DNA from: Branchiostoma floridae
Taxonomy: Eukaryota; Chordata; Leptocardii; Amphioxiformes; Branchiostomatidae
Length of the DNA: 64,000 nucleotides
Assembly (NCBI RefSeq): GCF_000003815.2
Contig: NC_049990.1
Span: forward strand, 7,910,758 to 7,974,757
Reading direction: 5' to 3'
Shown: in pieces, positions 13,219 through 24,222 of the stretch
Numbering within the stretch: the stretch's first letter is position 1
Layout of the letters: each line of letters opens with the position of its first letter
Notes under the pieces: model-generated
Told to the model about the DNA's origin: nothing
The model's database searches: none
Seen by the model: only the letters and a program-made list of their open reading frames with translations
Made by a program: the position numbers and the translations under genes

Positions 13219-13445
13219 TCATGTGTGGGTTTTGTGATGTGAGAAGGAAAACTGTTTATTTTTGTCAGTGAATGTGAGGACGTTTGGGTGGAATTTGGTG
13301 GCCTCTTCAAACAGCTCTTTTCTTTCGTGATCGTAGAAAGAGCAGTTTGACATACAATGTTTTTCGTCTTCCACCACATTACAGTACATTATATATACTG
13401 CAATGACGGGAAGTTTGAAGTCGAATCCAACCTTAATGATAATGA
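13219..13445 (-). pseudogene. LINE ORF2 C-terminal remnant
   Basis: The minus strand reads VVEDEKHCMSNCSFYDHERK then ELFEEATKFHP, the VEDE-x-H-x(4)-C-x(2)-Y-x(3)-R pattern found near the C-terminus of many LINE reverse transcriptases. The 5' part is missing. It lies 350 bp from another remnant on the opposite strand. Confidence 0.6.
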
Positions 13446-14434
13446 TACAAAACGGCAAAGACTTGTAGACAGACACTGACAACAGGTTGTTGCCACGCGA
13501 CGTGACGTACAACGGTGGCACGAAATGTCATCAGGAACCAATTATCTGCACAATGAAGCCGCGCTAGCTCCAAGATTTTGCAAATTCGTGATGTAGACTG
13601 GTACAAGAAGTTTCACACCTCCGGAAATTTTCTTAATTTCTTCATGGCCATCACAGATGTTGTTGATTTTTCAGATATTTTCTTCCCAGTTGTATTCGTC
13701 ATTCGTAGTTGACGACTGACCATACCAGCTGTCATTGGACTAATATAAATACAAAAAATACTTCCCAGAAGGGGCTATGAACCTGTAATGCTGCAGGACC
13801 TGAAAATACTTTTATGGGGTCGAAATCACCGGGACTTTGGGACTCAATAACTACCCATATACCAAAATAAATACAAATCTATCAAAAGAATCTTAAGCTT
13901 CAGGTGCGAACACACAAACACAACCAAACACAGCAACTCCGTATGAGGTAAACAAAAATATAACGTTACTGTGGGATCGGTATTAGCGCCCCTGAATTTA
14001 AGAAAGGCGACCTAGACTCAAATTCCTTATGCATCGATTGAACCTTAGATAGATGCTATGCTCAGATATACAATGTCTACGATGTTTCCTGCCATGTCCA
14101 TTACCGTCTTATGATGAAGCTGTCACGTGCACCATCTTCTAAAACCATCTTCTTAAGAGCATGACAAATGTCAAACCAGATACAGGGGAGTTTTTTTCTA
14201 TGGCATCGAGCTTTGTTGGCTTTTCTGTGCACCGGAACTAGAGCACAGGACCGTGCGACATGGAGGTACTTAACGGAGAGGACTAAGGGTCAGTCACTGG
14301 CCAGAGCACTTAGGCAGGTAGGCGGGCTGGATCACTCCCTGCATCACCTGAATTTAAAGTCATAAAACTGGCATGTTATAGCATCTCACTAGAACGCCGT
14401 ACCATTAGAAATTGAAGTAGTCATACATGTGTAA

Positions 14435-14705
14435 GTCCAATCGGTTCAATGGCCTGACTGGGTAGCGTGTTCGCCTTGTATTCGGTAGGTCGTAAGTTTG
14501 ATCCCGCCCGAGTCATACTTTAAAAATGGTACATGCTGCTTTCTCTGCTTAACACTCAGCATTCGGGAAAGAGTACGAAAGTTGGACTCACATCACCACC
14601 AGTGGACTATCCCCCTGCTGTAGTGATTGCACAAAGTTGTGTGGCCCGGGGCTACTGAGGGTGCCACTCTATTCGCCATCAGGCGCGGGAAGGACTTTGT
14701 GACAT
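14435..14705 (+). mobile_element. tRNA-derived SINE, family 1
   Basis: The head GGCCTGACTGGGTAGCGTGT, CGGTAGGTCGTAAGTTTGAT, CCC shows A-box- and B-box-like promoter blocks. It is followed by a non-tRNA body (GGTACATGCTGCTTTCTCTG ... GCACAAAGTTGTGTGGCCC) shared with copies at 42660 and 21540. Not an intact tRNA gene. Confidence 0.75.
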
Positions 14706-15112
14706 ATTTATGTATATTTATGGCCATCACCTTGCACTCAGATAACTCGCCTGTAGAGAAAGGTAAATGCACTTACTCTTGGTCAATCTCTCGTAACCCG
14801 TAACGTTATATAAGCCATACGTGCTCCGATACAATAATTGGGCACTCTATTGTTTGTCAGGGATGTAAAGATATTTATATTAAAGCACTTAACGTCAACG
14901 CCTTTGTTTGAGAAAATGCAATTGCTACATGTTGATCGGTTGCTAAGCATCACCTACGTCAGAGATGTCAACTTCTGTACGTAACAGGTGAGCACGCGAC
15001 TGGTACAAATGTACGATTGAGAAACCAACATTCCCGAGCAAATGTAGATAAATCGGAGTGAAAAGATTACCATTCTGTCTTCCCGACATGTGTTGACAGG
15101 TTGGCTGATTAA

Positions 15113-15351
15113 AGGTGGTATCTCGCTGAACTTACGGCACTGGTGCGGCACTGCGGGGTTCGAAAGATTACTCAACAAGCTTCAGTGTTTAAGAACGAAA
15201 TTTCTTACGTTTTGTTGTCTTCTAAGTAATACGTTTAAGTATTATGCAATATCTAACTTATTAAAAAATTCGGCGAAAAATAAAACAGTGCCGCAGTTAA
15301 CGAACCCCGCAGTGCCGCACCGGTGCCCCGAGTGCAGCGAGATAACAACCT
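15113..15351. mobile_element. Harbinger-like MITE, subfamily B, copy 2
   Basis: 239 bp with TAA duplications (15110-15112, 15352-15354). Ends AGGTGGTATCTCGCTGAACT and, reversed, AGGTTGTTATCTCGCTGCAC; shared core with GCACTGCGGGGTTCG near each end. Confidence 0.8.
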
Positions 15352-15984
15352 TAAGGAATTTGAAGTCTTGCGTCATCAGACATGGACCCCTAAGGGGGCG
15401 CCCTGTCGGTTGATCAAAGACATCAGCAGTCTACAAGCTGCAGTAATAGAAGTGGCAAGAGGAGAGCCTGTAGACTTATTTGGAAGTAATTCTAGGAACG
15501 GCATCGATAGAAGAAGATAGGTGAAAGCCAAGAGGATGGAAGATGGAAGAATTCCAAAGCTAGCGCAGCTAGCTGCAATGCAACACGCATGATCACATTC
15601 GGTGGCCGGGGCATAAGTCGTCACAAAGACCATCTAAAAGCTCCTTCTCTGCATCGTCATCCCCCTTACTCCCTTACCCCCTTAGAGGTTGTATACTGAC
15701 ACTTGCACCGCTGTTCGAAGGGAGGGGGACATTTTTACGACCATTTGACATTTGCGTCCACTTTGCCGGCTCTGCTCCAGATAGAGCACGATTACACACA
15801 CTCAGCCACCGGCTGTAAAACCCAATCTCGTTTCTCATCCATCGCAGAGGTGCTTTCCCCCGGAGCGAGTCGACCCAACGACATTGACCCGTCTTTTACA
15901 AACCAGAACGCGTTGGTGTTGTATAAAGAGGGAGATATTTACAAGGCTGGCAAGGCAGCGGTTTTTGTTGTTGCTAGGGTTAGA

Positions 15985-16095
15985 GTTGTTAACCCAGAAT
16001 CTAAAATTTCTGGGGCATTGCCCTTTGCAAAGGCACTTTATTTTCTCACTCGGCTTATGTGAAAATGAGTACCTAGCTTTGGATGTACAGTATTG
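15985..16095 (+). mobile_element. SINE family 2 body fragment
   Basis: GCAAAGGCACTTTATTTTCT, CACTCGGCTTATGTGAAAAT, GAGTACCTAGC matches the central domain of the 32660 SINE; no tRNA-like head. Confidence 0.5.
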
Positions 16096-16554
16096 TTTGT
16101 CATTTGAGGGGAGCCACAGTTGGAACACGTCATGAAACATTCACCACACTTATCGTAACGAGCAAGGGTTCTTCCCGGTGTCAGAGACAGTCTAGTCTCC
16201 GGGTTGATATCTTGAAAGGGTGAAAAGGTCTTGACCTTTACCAAATCCTTCTATTGGCTGGCGAGGTAGAAATTCTTCATTTGTGCGTTTCTTTCGTTTT
16301 GCATAACCGGTACACCGCAGTTGGGCACAACACATTTTAGTTTTGTACAGTAAGTACAAGCTACGTAAGCCACAAGTTTTGATCCACTTACACTTCGACC
16401 GCCTTTTCCAAGGGCACGACCGCTGCTCGGGATTTAAGCCCAATTTTCGATGTCAAGAACCCTAACCTTACCCTGCCCCAAAGCTGCCTGAAAAGATAGA
16501 ACAATTTTCCAGGGAATCTAGCCATGAGACTTCCATGGTCAGTTGAACATACCA

Positions 16555-16805
16555 TTTTATCCACTTTCCAGTATTCTCTCCAGCCCGTAGTGAAGACAAA
16601 AAATCGTATTTTCCCAGAACTATCGTGTAGTGGAATTGTTATCACCAAGCACAGTAGAGGCATCTTCTCTGGATTGTTTCAAAGAGCACTTGCAGATAGA
16701 TGTGGAAAAATTAAGTATGACAGGTCGTTCAGTGCAATATAACCAGCTGCGCGCGTTACGCCGAGGGGAGATTATACCGGCTATATAGATACAGATACAG
16801 ACTAT
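16555..16805 (+). pseudogene. CR1-like LINE 3' end with (ATACAG)n tail
   Basis: Frames shift between FPRTIV-stop-WN and LSPSTVEASSLDCFKEHLQ, the usual end of CR1/L2-type ORF2 (FPRTI-x-WN-x-LP ... SLD-x-FK). It is followed by GTTACGCCGAGGGGAGATTA, TACCGGCTATATAGATACAG repeats. CR1-type LINEs end in such short tandem repeats instead of poly(A). This is the longest copy here and anchors the identity of the short tails elsewhere. Confidence 0.7.
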
Positions 16806-17463
16806 AAAACTCTCCTTCCATGATAATTAGAAGCAACAGCTTACAAACGTCCAGACACCTAAGACCCCACCCATCTTATGACGTCAAGCTTTTTAAAAGT
16901 CCACATGACTTGCTAACTGTGTCATCACTCTATAAAAGTACTTGTGACGTCCAAACTTCTATTCTATCTGTAGTTGGCCAAGTCGTCAATACAGATAATT
17001 TACAATACCACTGACAAATGTAGTAAATGTACGCTTTTGCGAGCACAGTAATGAATCAATTTGCTTGAGCTTGAGCTTGCAAAACGCTCTTTGCACAATT
17101 ATCGGTTTTCAGCATTACTCGCACACGGGTAATACGTGCAGAGGGGTAGGTGATTTCAAACGCATTTGCTGCAGTGTTTGGTTTATCTCTTCCATTAATT
17201 TAACGTTCATTTCCCCCATGTCAGGGCGTTCTGACACTTAAGTCATTACCGTAGTTTCGGCTTCTGGTAATGGCCTTGATGGAAGTTTGCATTCGTTTAT
17301 ACACCCTTTCGACGTAGGCAACTACCGATTAGCAACCAAAATCTCAACATTTTTTAGCTGAAGAAGTGTATTTCATACGTTTGTAGTGCTTCGTTATCTT
17401 TCTAATTACATATAATGGACCATATCCAATATGCTAAGTCATAGGTCATACACATAAAATTTT

Positions 17464-17870
17464 AGAGGTCTAGACGTCTCCATCAAGTGGAAAGAGAATT
17501 GGAGAAACAACAAGTGACAGGTTAAAGCAGACAGAATAACTTTTGACATATTCGGGGAAATTGAGGTTAAGCAGGTTCAAAAATAGTTTCAGTACATTTT
17601 TTTCTGAAAATGATCATCACCAAGTTGTGCAACGTCGTAACTGGGTATTGCACTACTGATAGATAACTGTTATATAAGGATTATTCCTTCCACAGAAATA
17701 GCTTCTACTCACATCAACCAGTTGCCTAACAGGTACCGAGTGCAACATAAAAATAGCAACCATCGTGTTCGATTTGTTTTCATGTGCCTTATAGTGTCAG
17801 TTGCGTGCTCTCCGGAGACAGACGGTGATCCTTCTGTCATGAAAGTAATCAAATTTTCCAGATATAGAAA
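17464..17870. repeat. Duplicated block, copy 1 (407 bp)
   Basis: Starts AGAGGTCTAGACGTCTCCAT and ends TTTTCCAGATATAGAAA. Repeated 595 bp downstream at about 95 per cent identity by eye. No gene recognised. Confidence 0.9.
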
Positions 17871-18058
17871 ATATAGTGTGTGTGTGTCTAACTCAACTAA
17901 GTGTTTCAAGATATAGTTCGGAATAAGTTAAGAATGGCCTGGTGAATTTGTGATTATATTTAGTATGTGTGTATGTTGGTAAGACAAAGATCAAGGTCAT
18001 GTGTGGGTCTCCTGGTGGCTATCCTTTGTACTACAGCAGAACTAGTTTTTAAATTTAA

Positions 18059-18538
18059 GAGGTCTAGACGTCTCCATCAAGTGGAAAGAGAACTGGAGAA
18101 AAAACAATTGACTGATTAAAGCAGACAGAATAACTTCTGACATATTCGGGGAAATTGAGGTTGAGCACATTCGTCGTTCTAGTTAAAAATAGTTTCTGTA
18201 CATTTTTTTTCTGAAAATGATTATCACCAGATTATGCAACATCGTAACTGGGTATTGCACTACTGATAGATAACTGTTATATAAGGATTATTCCTTCCAC
18301 AGAAATAGCTTCTACTCACAGCAACCTGTTGCCTAACAGGTACCGAGTGCAACATAAAAATAGCAACCATCGTGTTCGATTTGTTTACATCTGTATCTGT
18401 ATCTGTATCTATATAGCCGGTATAACCGCCCTTCGGCGTAACATACCACATGTGCCTTATAGTGTCAGATGTGTGTTCTCCGGAGACAGACGGTGATTCT
18501 TCTGTCATGAAAGCAATCAAATTTTCCAGATATAGAAA
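18059..18538. repeat. Duplicated block, copy 2 (480 bp)
   Basis: Same sequence as 17464-17870 with a 62-bp CR1-like tail inserted at 18387-18448 and a small extra segment near 18168. The 190 bp between the two copies carries another interspersed-repeat fragment (TGTATGTTGGTAAGACAAAG, ATCAAGGTCA). Confidence 0.9.
18387..18448 (-). mobile_element. 62-bp 5'-truncated CR1-like LINE tail inserted in a duplicated block
   Basis: Minus strand: TGGTATGTTACGCCGAAGGG, CGGTTATACCGGCTATATAG, then (ATACAG)3. The parallel position in the earlier duplicate (about 17790) lacks it, giving an empty-site comparison. No target duplication is visible. Confidence 0.7.
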
Positions 18539-18648
18539 GCCTTGCCCTTCGCAGGAGTTTGTCATTATCTCCAAGGAAAAATGGATGTATTTTTGGGTGC
18601 GAACCCGCGTATTTGTGTGTATGTGAGAATCTGAGCGTCTGTGTGGGT

Positions 18649-18726
18649 CTCTCCCCCCCCCCCTCTCTCTGTTTGTGTGTGTGTGTTTGTGTATGTATGT
18701 ATGTATGTGTGTGTGTGGGGGGGGGT
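18649..18726. repeat. Compound C-run / TG / TATG / G-run microsatellite
   Basis: A C run, CTCTCT, TGTGTG, GTATGTATG, TGTGTG and a G run follow in order, so the tract could fold on itself through its C and G ends. Confidence 0.9.
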
Positions 18727-19823
18727 CTGTCTGAATGACTGCTTCAGTTTTAGCTTTAATTTGTTTCTTTCCCCAGGGTGCCGCTCAGTGACTTCATATT
18801 ACTTTTCAAACAGGCCCTTGGTGCATAAGAATGGTTAAGTCAGAAAATCATGCAGAATTACGCAGATTACTTTGTCATGCCCGTGTTTTGTATCTTTAGC
18901 TAATCACTTTCATGAAATTTGATTTGTATAAAACAGGAATTTTTTATATAATACCAAAAATATAATTATCTATCTGAAAGCATTTCATGCGTCACGAAAG
19001 AAGAACATTCTATGATACCCAGATGAAGCAGAATTCAGGCAATTACCCCCTGAATGTGTCTCCATCACTCATCTCTATATATAGCTGTAACCGTGTTTGA
19101 TTTAATTGTATCCACCCTTCCCTTCTAAAACCTGAAACGATTCTGAAGGTCGAAGTGACCCCTCTCATTAGGGTCAATCAATTGTTCCGGGAATAAAAGC
19201 CTATTTTGGGGAAAGGCAGCCCTCCTTTTAACGAATCGATGGATCACGAAATTAAATGGATCGCTCTGTAACGATGTAATGTCACAAGTCGTTTAGGTCA
19301 GACCAATCACGATGACAATGCCTCTTTTTTGTAACTCTGGCAACAGCAAGTAAATCCTATGGGGGACATCCTTTGCAGGATTTAAATTTGATGCGAGAGC
19401 GAGAGAAAAAACAAGTTGGGTGAAAAAGCCTAGATTTTCAAATCAAAGACCATAAACGTTCTTACAAGAATTGAACAAAAACACCATATTACAGCCAAGG
19501 AGTCGTGTATTCCTGTGTTCAAGAAGTGAACAAAGTGACAGAAGTGGCAATTACTTGTACACTATACGCTGAACAATTTTCTTCTTTTTTTGATATCAGG
19601 CGTAAATCACTGCATACGATGATGCTATCCACGGAATTTTCTTGCAGTGGCCTTTAGTTAAATATATTAGCTTTATCTACTAATCTAATTGCTGTCTTAT
19701 GGTGTCAAAATAAAACCCCTCTAGTATCAGCTTATCAACAACAATCCCAAGTGGAATTGAACCCGTGGACTGTGGTGAGAGATGCAGTCATAGCAGTACC
19801 AGTAGGAATACCCAACACCCTTA

Positions 19824-20058
19824 AAGGTGGACTCTCACTGCACTTGGGGCACCGGTGTGGCACTGCGGGGTTCCTTCACTGCGGCACTGTTGTTTTCGCG
19901 ATTTTTCATAATTTAGATATTGCTTAATACGTAAAAGTATGACTTAGAAGACAACAAAATACCACAAAAAAATTCGTTCTTTATCTCTGAAATTCGTTGA
20001 GTCATCTAAAAACCCCACAGTGCCGCATCGGTGCCCCAAGTGCAATGAGAGTACACAT
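19824..20058. mobile_element. Harbinger-like MITE, subfamily B, copy 4
   Basis: AAGGTGGACTCTCACTGCAC then TTGGGGCACCGGTGTGGC opens it; CGGTGCCCCAAGTGCAATGA closes it. TTA lies on both sides (19821-19823, 20059-20061). The core is in the opposite orientation to the 15113 copy. Confidence 0.75.
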
Positions 20059-20321
20059 TTACACACAAGCTATCAGGGGCTGAATTCGGCAGCAGCAATA
20101 CACAACATCTGAGGAATTAATAAGTAGCTTGGGTGTTAAATACGCAAGGAGGGAGAAGCAGTGGGTTTAAAGCATCTTTTATCTGTGCTAATGCATCCCC
20201 TGTCGCCGTGCATCATGTATCTAGCTTAGCCCGAAATCGCACACAATCAGCCGCCGGCGTGAAACATGTGTACCGTTAATCCCAGGGTAGGATGCCTAGG
20301 TGGAACAGGGATTACTGGGTA

Positions 20322-20570
20322 GTGCATCCAGACTACAGATACACATTACTTATATTTCTCCTAGGGGTGGATAACCGCTTCATGTCAGTCTGATTTTGTC
20401 TCTCCCATCTCCCATGAATATATGATATCCAGTGATTAAATCGATTTTCAAGGGTGTTCAAAGTGCATCCAGAATGTTTGCTATTCGGATACACATTACT
20501 ACTGTTTCTCCTAGGGGTAAAGAACCGCTTTATGTCAGACTGATTTTGTCCCATAAAAAGGAGAGTCATC
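20322..20570. repeat. 139-bp tandem duplication
   Basis: GTGCATCCAGACTACAGATA, CACATTACTT ... TTCTCCTAGGGGTGGATAAC recurs at 20461 as GTGCATCCAGAATGTTTGCT ... CTCCTAGGGGTAAAGAACCG. No coding sense. Confidence 0.8.
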
Positions 20571-21539
20571 TATTATATTGGTTATTTGCAAAATCATACC
20601 CGAGGGCTAATTGCACATACAGTCTATACACTTTATAATTAAAGTATATAACACTAGTTTCCAATCAAATGTAAGGTACTACGTTTATTATTGTGGGGTT
20701 TGACTTTTTCTTTGAAGGCAGCAGTTAATAAATGTGCCACGTTCTGCAAATTGAATGGGTTTGGGGATTTCAATAAAGTCTTTTTATTCAATTACGATAA
20801 AGGGTTTCTTTAATGCACATCTTATTATGATAGCGGTATGAAGTAACGGGCATGGTGCAGTGATTCATCCTTCCCACACCATGCGACGTAACGCAGAGTT
20901 ACCATACGTCGTGCACTACCTATCATCGTCCACTTTTGGTCATGTTTGGGAGTTTGCTGCCATTGACATGTTTCCATTTGAGTTTGCATTCAGCGACACA
21001 AGAATATAGAATACTAAAGGCGTTCAGTAAGTGTCTTCTTGGAATCCCGCTTGGCGCATTTGGTATTGAATTCGACAGTACGTATTTCTTTGAATTCCCT
21101 TTGTCTAAGTCGCACGAACGTTATGAATTGCTTTCTTAACTGAGTTTGGTTTGCAGAATAGTTTGGCCACTTATGGGGAAACTTTGCCGAATACTAGGAT
21201 ACTTTTTTCAGCCATTAGCTATCATACATAATTTGTAGGTAGCTAATTTTCCTGGACTTCGGAACATCTGTGCGTTTCATGTGGGATGCACTAGAAGGGG
21301 AATATGAACGACAGTAGGTCCCCCTGGCACAATTCTTCAACATTCTTCAATCATGCTTACACGGCGGTTAACAGCCGGAGACAAAGTTACAGATCATGCA
21401 TTGCTCGTTGTGGAAGACCTGATCTTTCTTCCATCGGATTAATTATTTGGCTCTTACTGTGTTTTTCTTTTATCGAAATGGCGTTTCGAACATATCTGAC
21501 AGTATTGGGTTGCGTCACCTTATATCTACCGCAAGCAAT

Positions 21540-21650
21540 GCGGCAGGGGCTAGTCCGCTGGTAGTGGTGTGTGTATAGTGTTAATTTACTACGAAGATCT
21601 TTCTTATAAGTTCTGCTAAGCAGACGAAGTAGAATGCATAATTTTCAAAG
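21540..21650 (-). mobile_element. Fragment of SINE family 1 (body only)
   Basis: GGCAGGGGCTAGTCCGCTGG ... CTGCTAAGCAGACGAAGTAG, AATGCAT parallels the antisense body of the 42660 copy. The tRNA-like head is missing. Confidence 0.6.
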
Positions 21651-22262
21651 GGTACTAAAGTTCGTCAAACAAGTCAAGGTTATCGCAAGCAATCATTTCT
21701 AACCTCCGTTAACCTTTGCTAAAGAAATCTAGTGCAACTCCAAGATATATGCCTCTTCAGGCAGCCTGGGCCCCCGGGAAATCTTAAGACGATGTTGCCT
21801 TGAAGGGTGCATTAAGAAGAAAGGTCGTGTTTGTACAGAAGCGTCGAGTTTTTAAACTCGTTGATTAGATGGTTGATTGTCTGTGCCATAAAAGGGGAGG
21901 TCACCGACCTTTGCGTATTATCACAACGATTGATACGGTTGTCTCCTTGAGAACAGAGGAATTGGAATTAGTGTGGCTTGGCTTCGTGTACGTCCGCAGC
22001 TGCACGGCCATTACAAAGTTGTAGCACATACGGCTTTAAAGCAGAAGTGGTGTGATAGGATACTTAGAGAATTGGATGTATTATTAGGGTTAGGAACAAA
22101 GATGAGAGCCAGGATAACTCATGGCTCCTACACAGTAATCTCAGGTTGTTACAAATTAAATAACGGTGGAATGGCTGTCACAAATTAAGCATAGAAACCA
22201 GAAGATTCCAAATTCCTATCGACCACAGGGTTTGTCCTTTCTTTCCAAACAAATATCACTAT

Positions 22263-22592
22263 TTGATTGTATTACCCAAATATTTTCTTATACGTAATGC
22301 ACTGTACACAAGGCTATCATCTTACATACCGGGATTTACCTCAATGGACTTAAATAGTAAATGTGAATACATCATGACATGTGACAAACACTGCATGCTA
22401 TACATAGGAAAATATATTAAAGAATGTCTAGACGCTAAAAATCCCTCCAATGATTGTAAAAGATCATTTCCATCCCATACTATGCACCCTTGTATGAAGT
22501 AGAAAGCCTTATAAATCTGTAGCTACGTATCAGTAGATGCCATGCTTTAAACCTAGTACAATTGTTGAGCAATAAAGTTGCACATATATTCA
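22263..22592 (+). pseudogene. LINE ORF2 C-terminal remnant and 3' UTR
   Basis: Reads DLNSKCEYIMTC, MLYIGKYIKECLDAKN, resembling the LEYILTC...VGKYL-x-C-F-x-R end of LINE ORF2. Downstream, ACAATTGTTGAGCAATAAAG resembles the 3' end of the 12486 remnant, so both probably come from one LINE clade. Confidence 0.55.
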
Positions 22593-23146
22593 GTGTCCTT
22601 CATCCCAACCTACAATTATGGGAATATATAGAATATTATCGTGACTGTTACTGCCATTATAATGGTAATGCATTGCGCTGCATTGGAACTTCATGAGATT
22701 CCCTGATGCCGTTTCGGTGGTTAGATAAAGGCATTGACGTATGAAGAGATCAAGAGACTTTTGACATTCCCAATACATTGAAAAAGTATGAATAGAAAAG
22801 AAACTTGGATACATTGGGACCATTACTGGTATAAATAGACGATACTACCAGCCCGTTAAACATACGATTTGCCAGGTCCACAGCAAAGACTTGATTGGTT
22901 GTAATGGTTTGAAGATTGCACAACAACAACTACACCCGGTAATAGGAACTTCAAACTACCACTACTCCACCTACTTATTACAGGCTAGGCATTTGTAACT
23001 TTTTCGTGGCCGTGCAAATTATACATTTCGAAAATGCTTGTTAAGTATACAGTTCAAACGCTGGATTATCAATTCATCACGTTTCATACCTTTTATTATA
23101 TTTCAGCCATACCATAGGTATGGTGAAATATATTGTTATATTGCAA

Positions 23147-24222
23147 TCCATACATAGTATGGGATTGCAATATATTGTTTTTCCTTTCGTTCTCCTCCTG
23201 TCAAATCTTCAAATGGATTCAACTTTTTCATTTTTGGGCCAAATGAGCTGAAATTTGGCAGGGTGGTAGAAGTAGCAAATACCCCCAGGCGTTTTTTTCA
23301 CTTTCTTGATAGAGGCCTTAGAATTTATGATATTTAGGGTTTTTGGTCATTTTTAGATAAAATATGTATATTTTGGGCCCCTGTGCCCTGGTATTACAAG
23401 CTAATGACCTGAAATTTGGTACAGAGGTGCATTAAACATATGAGCACAGAAAACCATCAACACTTTCTTCATAGATCGCTTAAAAAATGAGTTATTTTAG
23501 GGTTTTTGGCCATTTTTGACTAAAAATGTATATTTTTGGCTCCTATGCCCTAATTGTATTAAAACCAAATGACATGAAATTTGGTACATAGGTGCGTTTG
23601 ACATATGACCACAGAACTCCATCAATGCTTTATTCATTGTTTACTCCAAAAATGAGTTATTTTAGGCTTTTTGGCCATTTTTGACAAAAAATGTATATTT
23701 TTGGCTCCTATACCCTTGTATGAAAACCTAATGACCTGAAATTTGGTACAGAGGTGCATTGAACATATGCTCACAGGACCCCATTGACACTTTCTTCATA
23801 GATGACTTCAAAAATTAGTTATTTTGGGGTTTTCAGCCATTTTTGACTAAAAATTTATATTTTTGGCTTCTTTGCCCTTGTATGTAAACCAAATCACCTG
23901 AAATTTGGCAGAAAGGTAAATTGGACATATGACATCAGGATCCCATCAACACTTTCTTCATAGAGCACTTATAAAATGAGTCATTTTGGGATTTTTTGCC
24001 ATTTTTAACTAAAAAAATGTATATTTTTGGCTCCTATGCCCTTATATTGAAACCAAATGACCTAGAATTGGGCATGAAGGTGTGTAGGACAAGTGCCCAC
24101 AGTACTTCATTTTCCCATTGAGCAAACATGACTTCAAATTGTTGAATTTGGGGATTTTTTCAAGGATGAAGATGGATTGCAATATGCTGTATTTGCTCCT
24201 AAGCAAATGTCGGCCTTTCTAG
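23147..24222 (+). mobile_element. Helitron-like element, copy 1 (1,076 bp) with internal satellite
   Basis: Begins A|TCCATACATAGTATGGGATT inside a 13-bp-arm palindrome (23141-23175). It ends in a 7-bp stem (ATTTGCT-CCTA-AGCAAAT), then GTCGGCCTTTCTAG followed by T. A 5' TC, a 3' hairpin plus CTAG, no inverted repeats or target duplication, and insertion before T match Helitron ends. The body is about five 163-bp repeats. No helicase gene, so it is non-autonomous. Minisatellite-bearing relatives of this sort are known in several animal groups. Confidence 0.6.

Larger units (their letters stand above)
9350..14430. other. Intergenic DNA between listed elements, no host gene recognised
   Basis: Between the MITEs at 10167 and 11292 and the LINE remnants at 12486 and 13219 the sequence is unremarkable. 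A CA-rich repeat fragment occurs at about 13845-13970. Confidence 0.5.
18730..23100. other. Intergenic DNA between listed elements, no host gene recognised
   Basis: Contains the MITE at 19824, the 20322 duplication, a SINE fragment and a LINE remnant. The remaining stretches (18730-19820, 20640-21540, 21660-22260, 22600-23100) hold only short frames without motif support. Confidence 0.5.

Noticed and set aside
14435-14510. A tRNA gene
   Set aside because: A- and B-box-like blocks exist but no intact cloverleaf, and the same head plus a shared non-tRNA body recurs at 42660, so it is a SINE.
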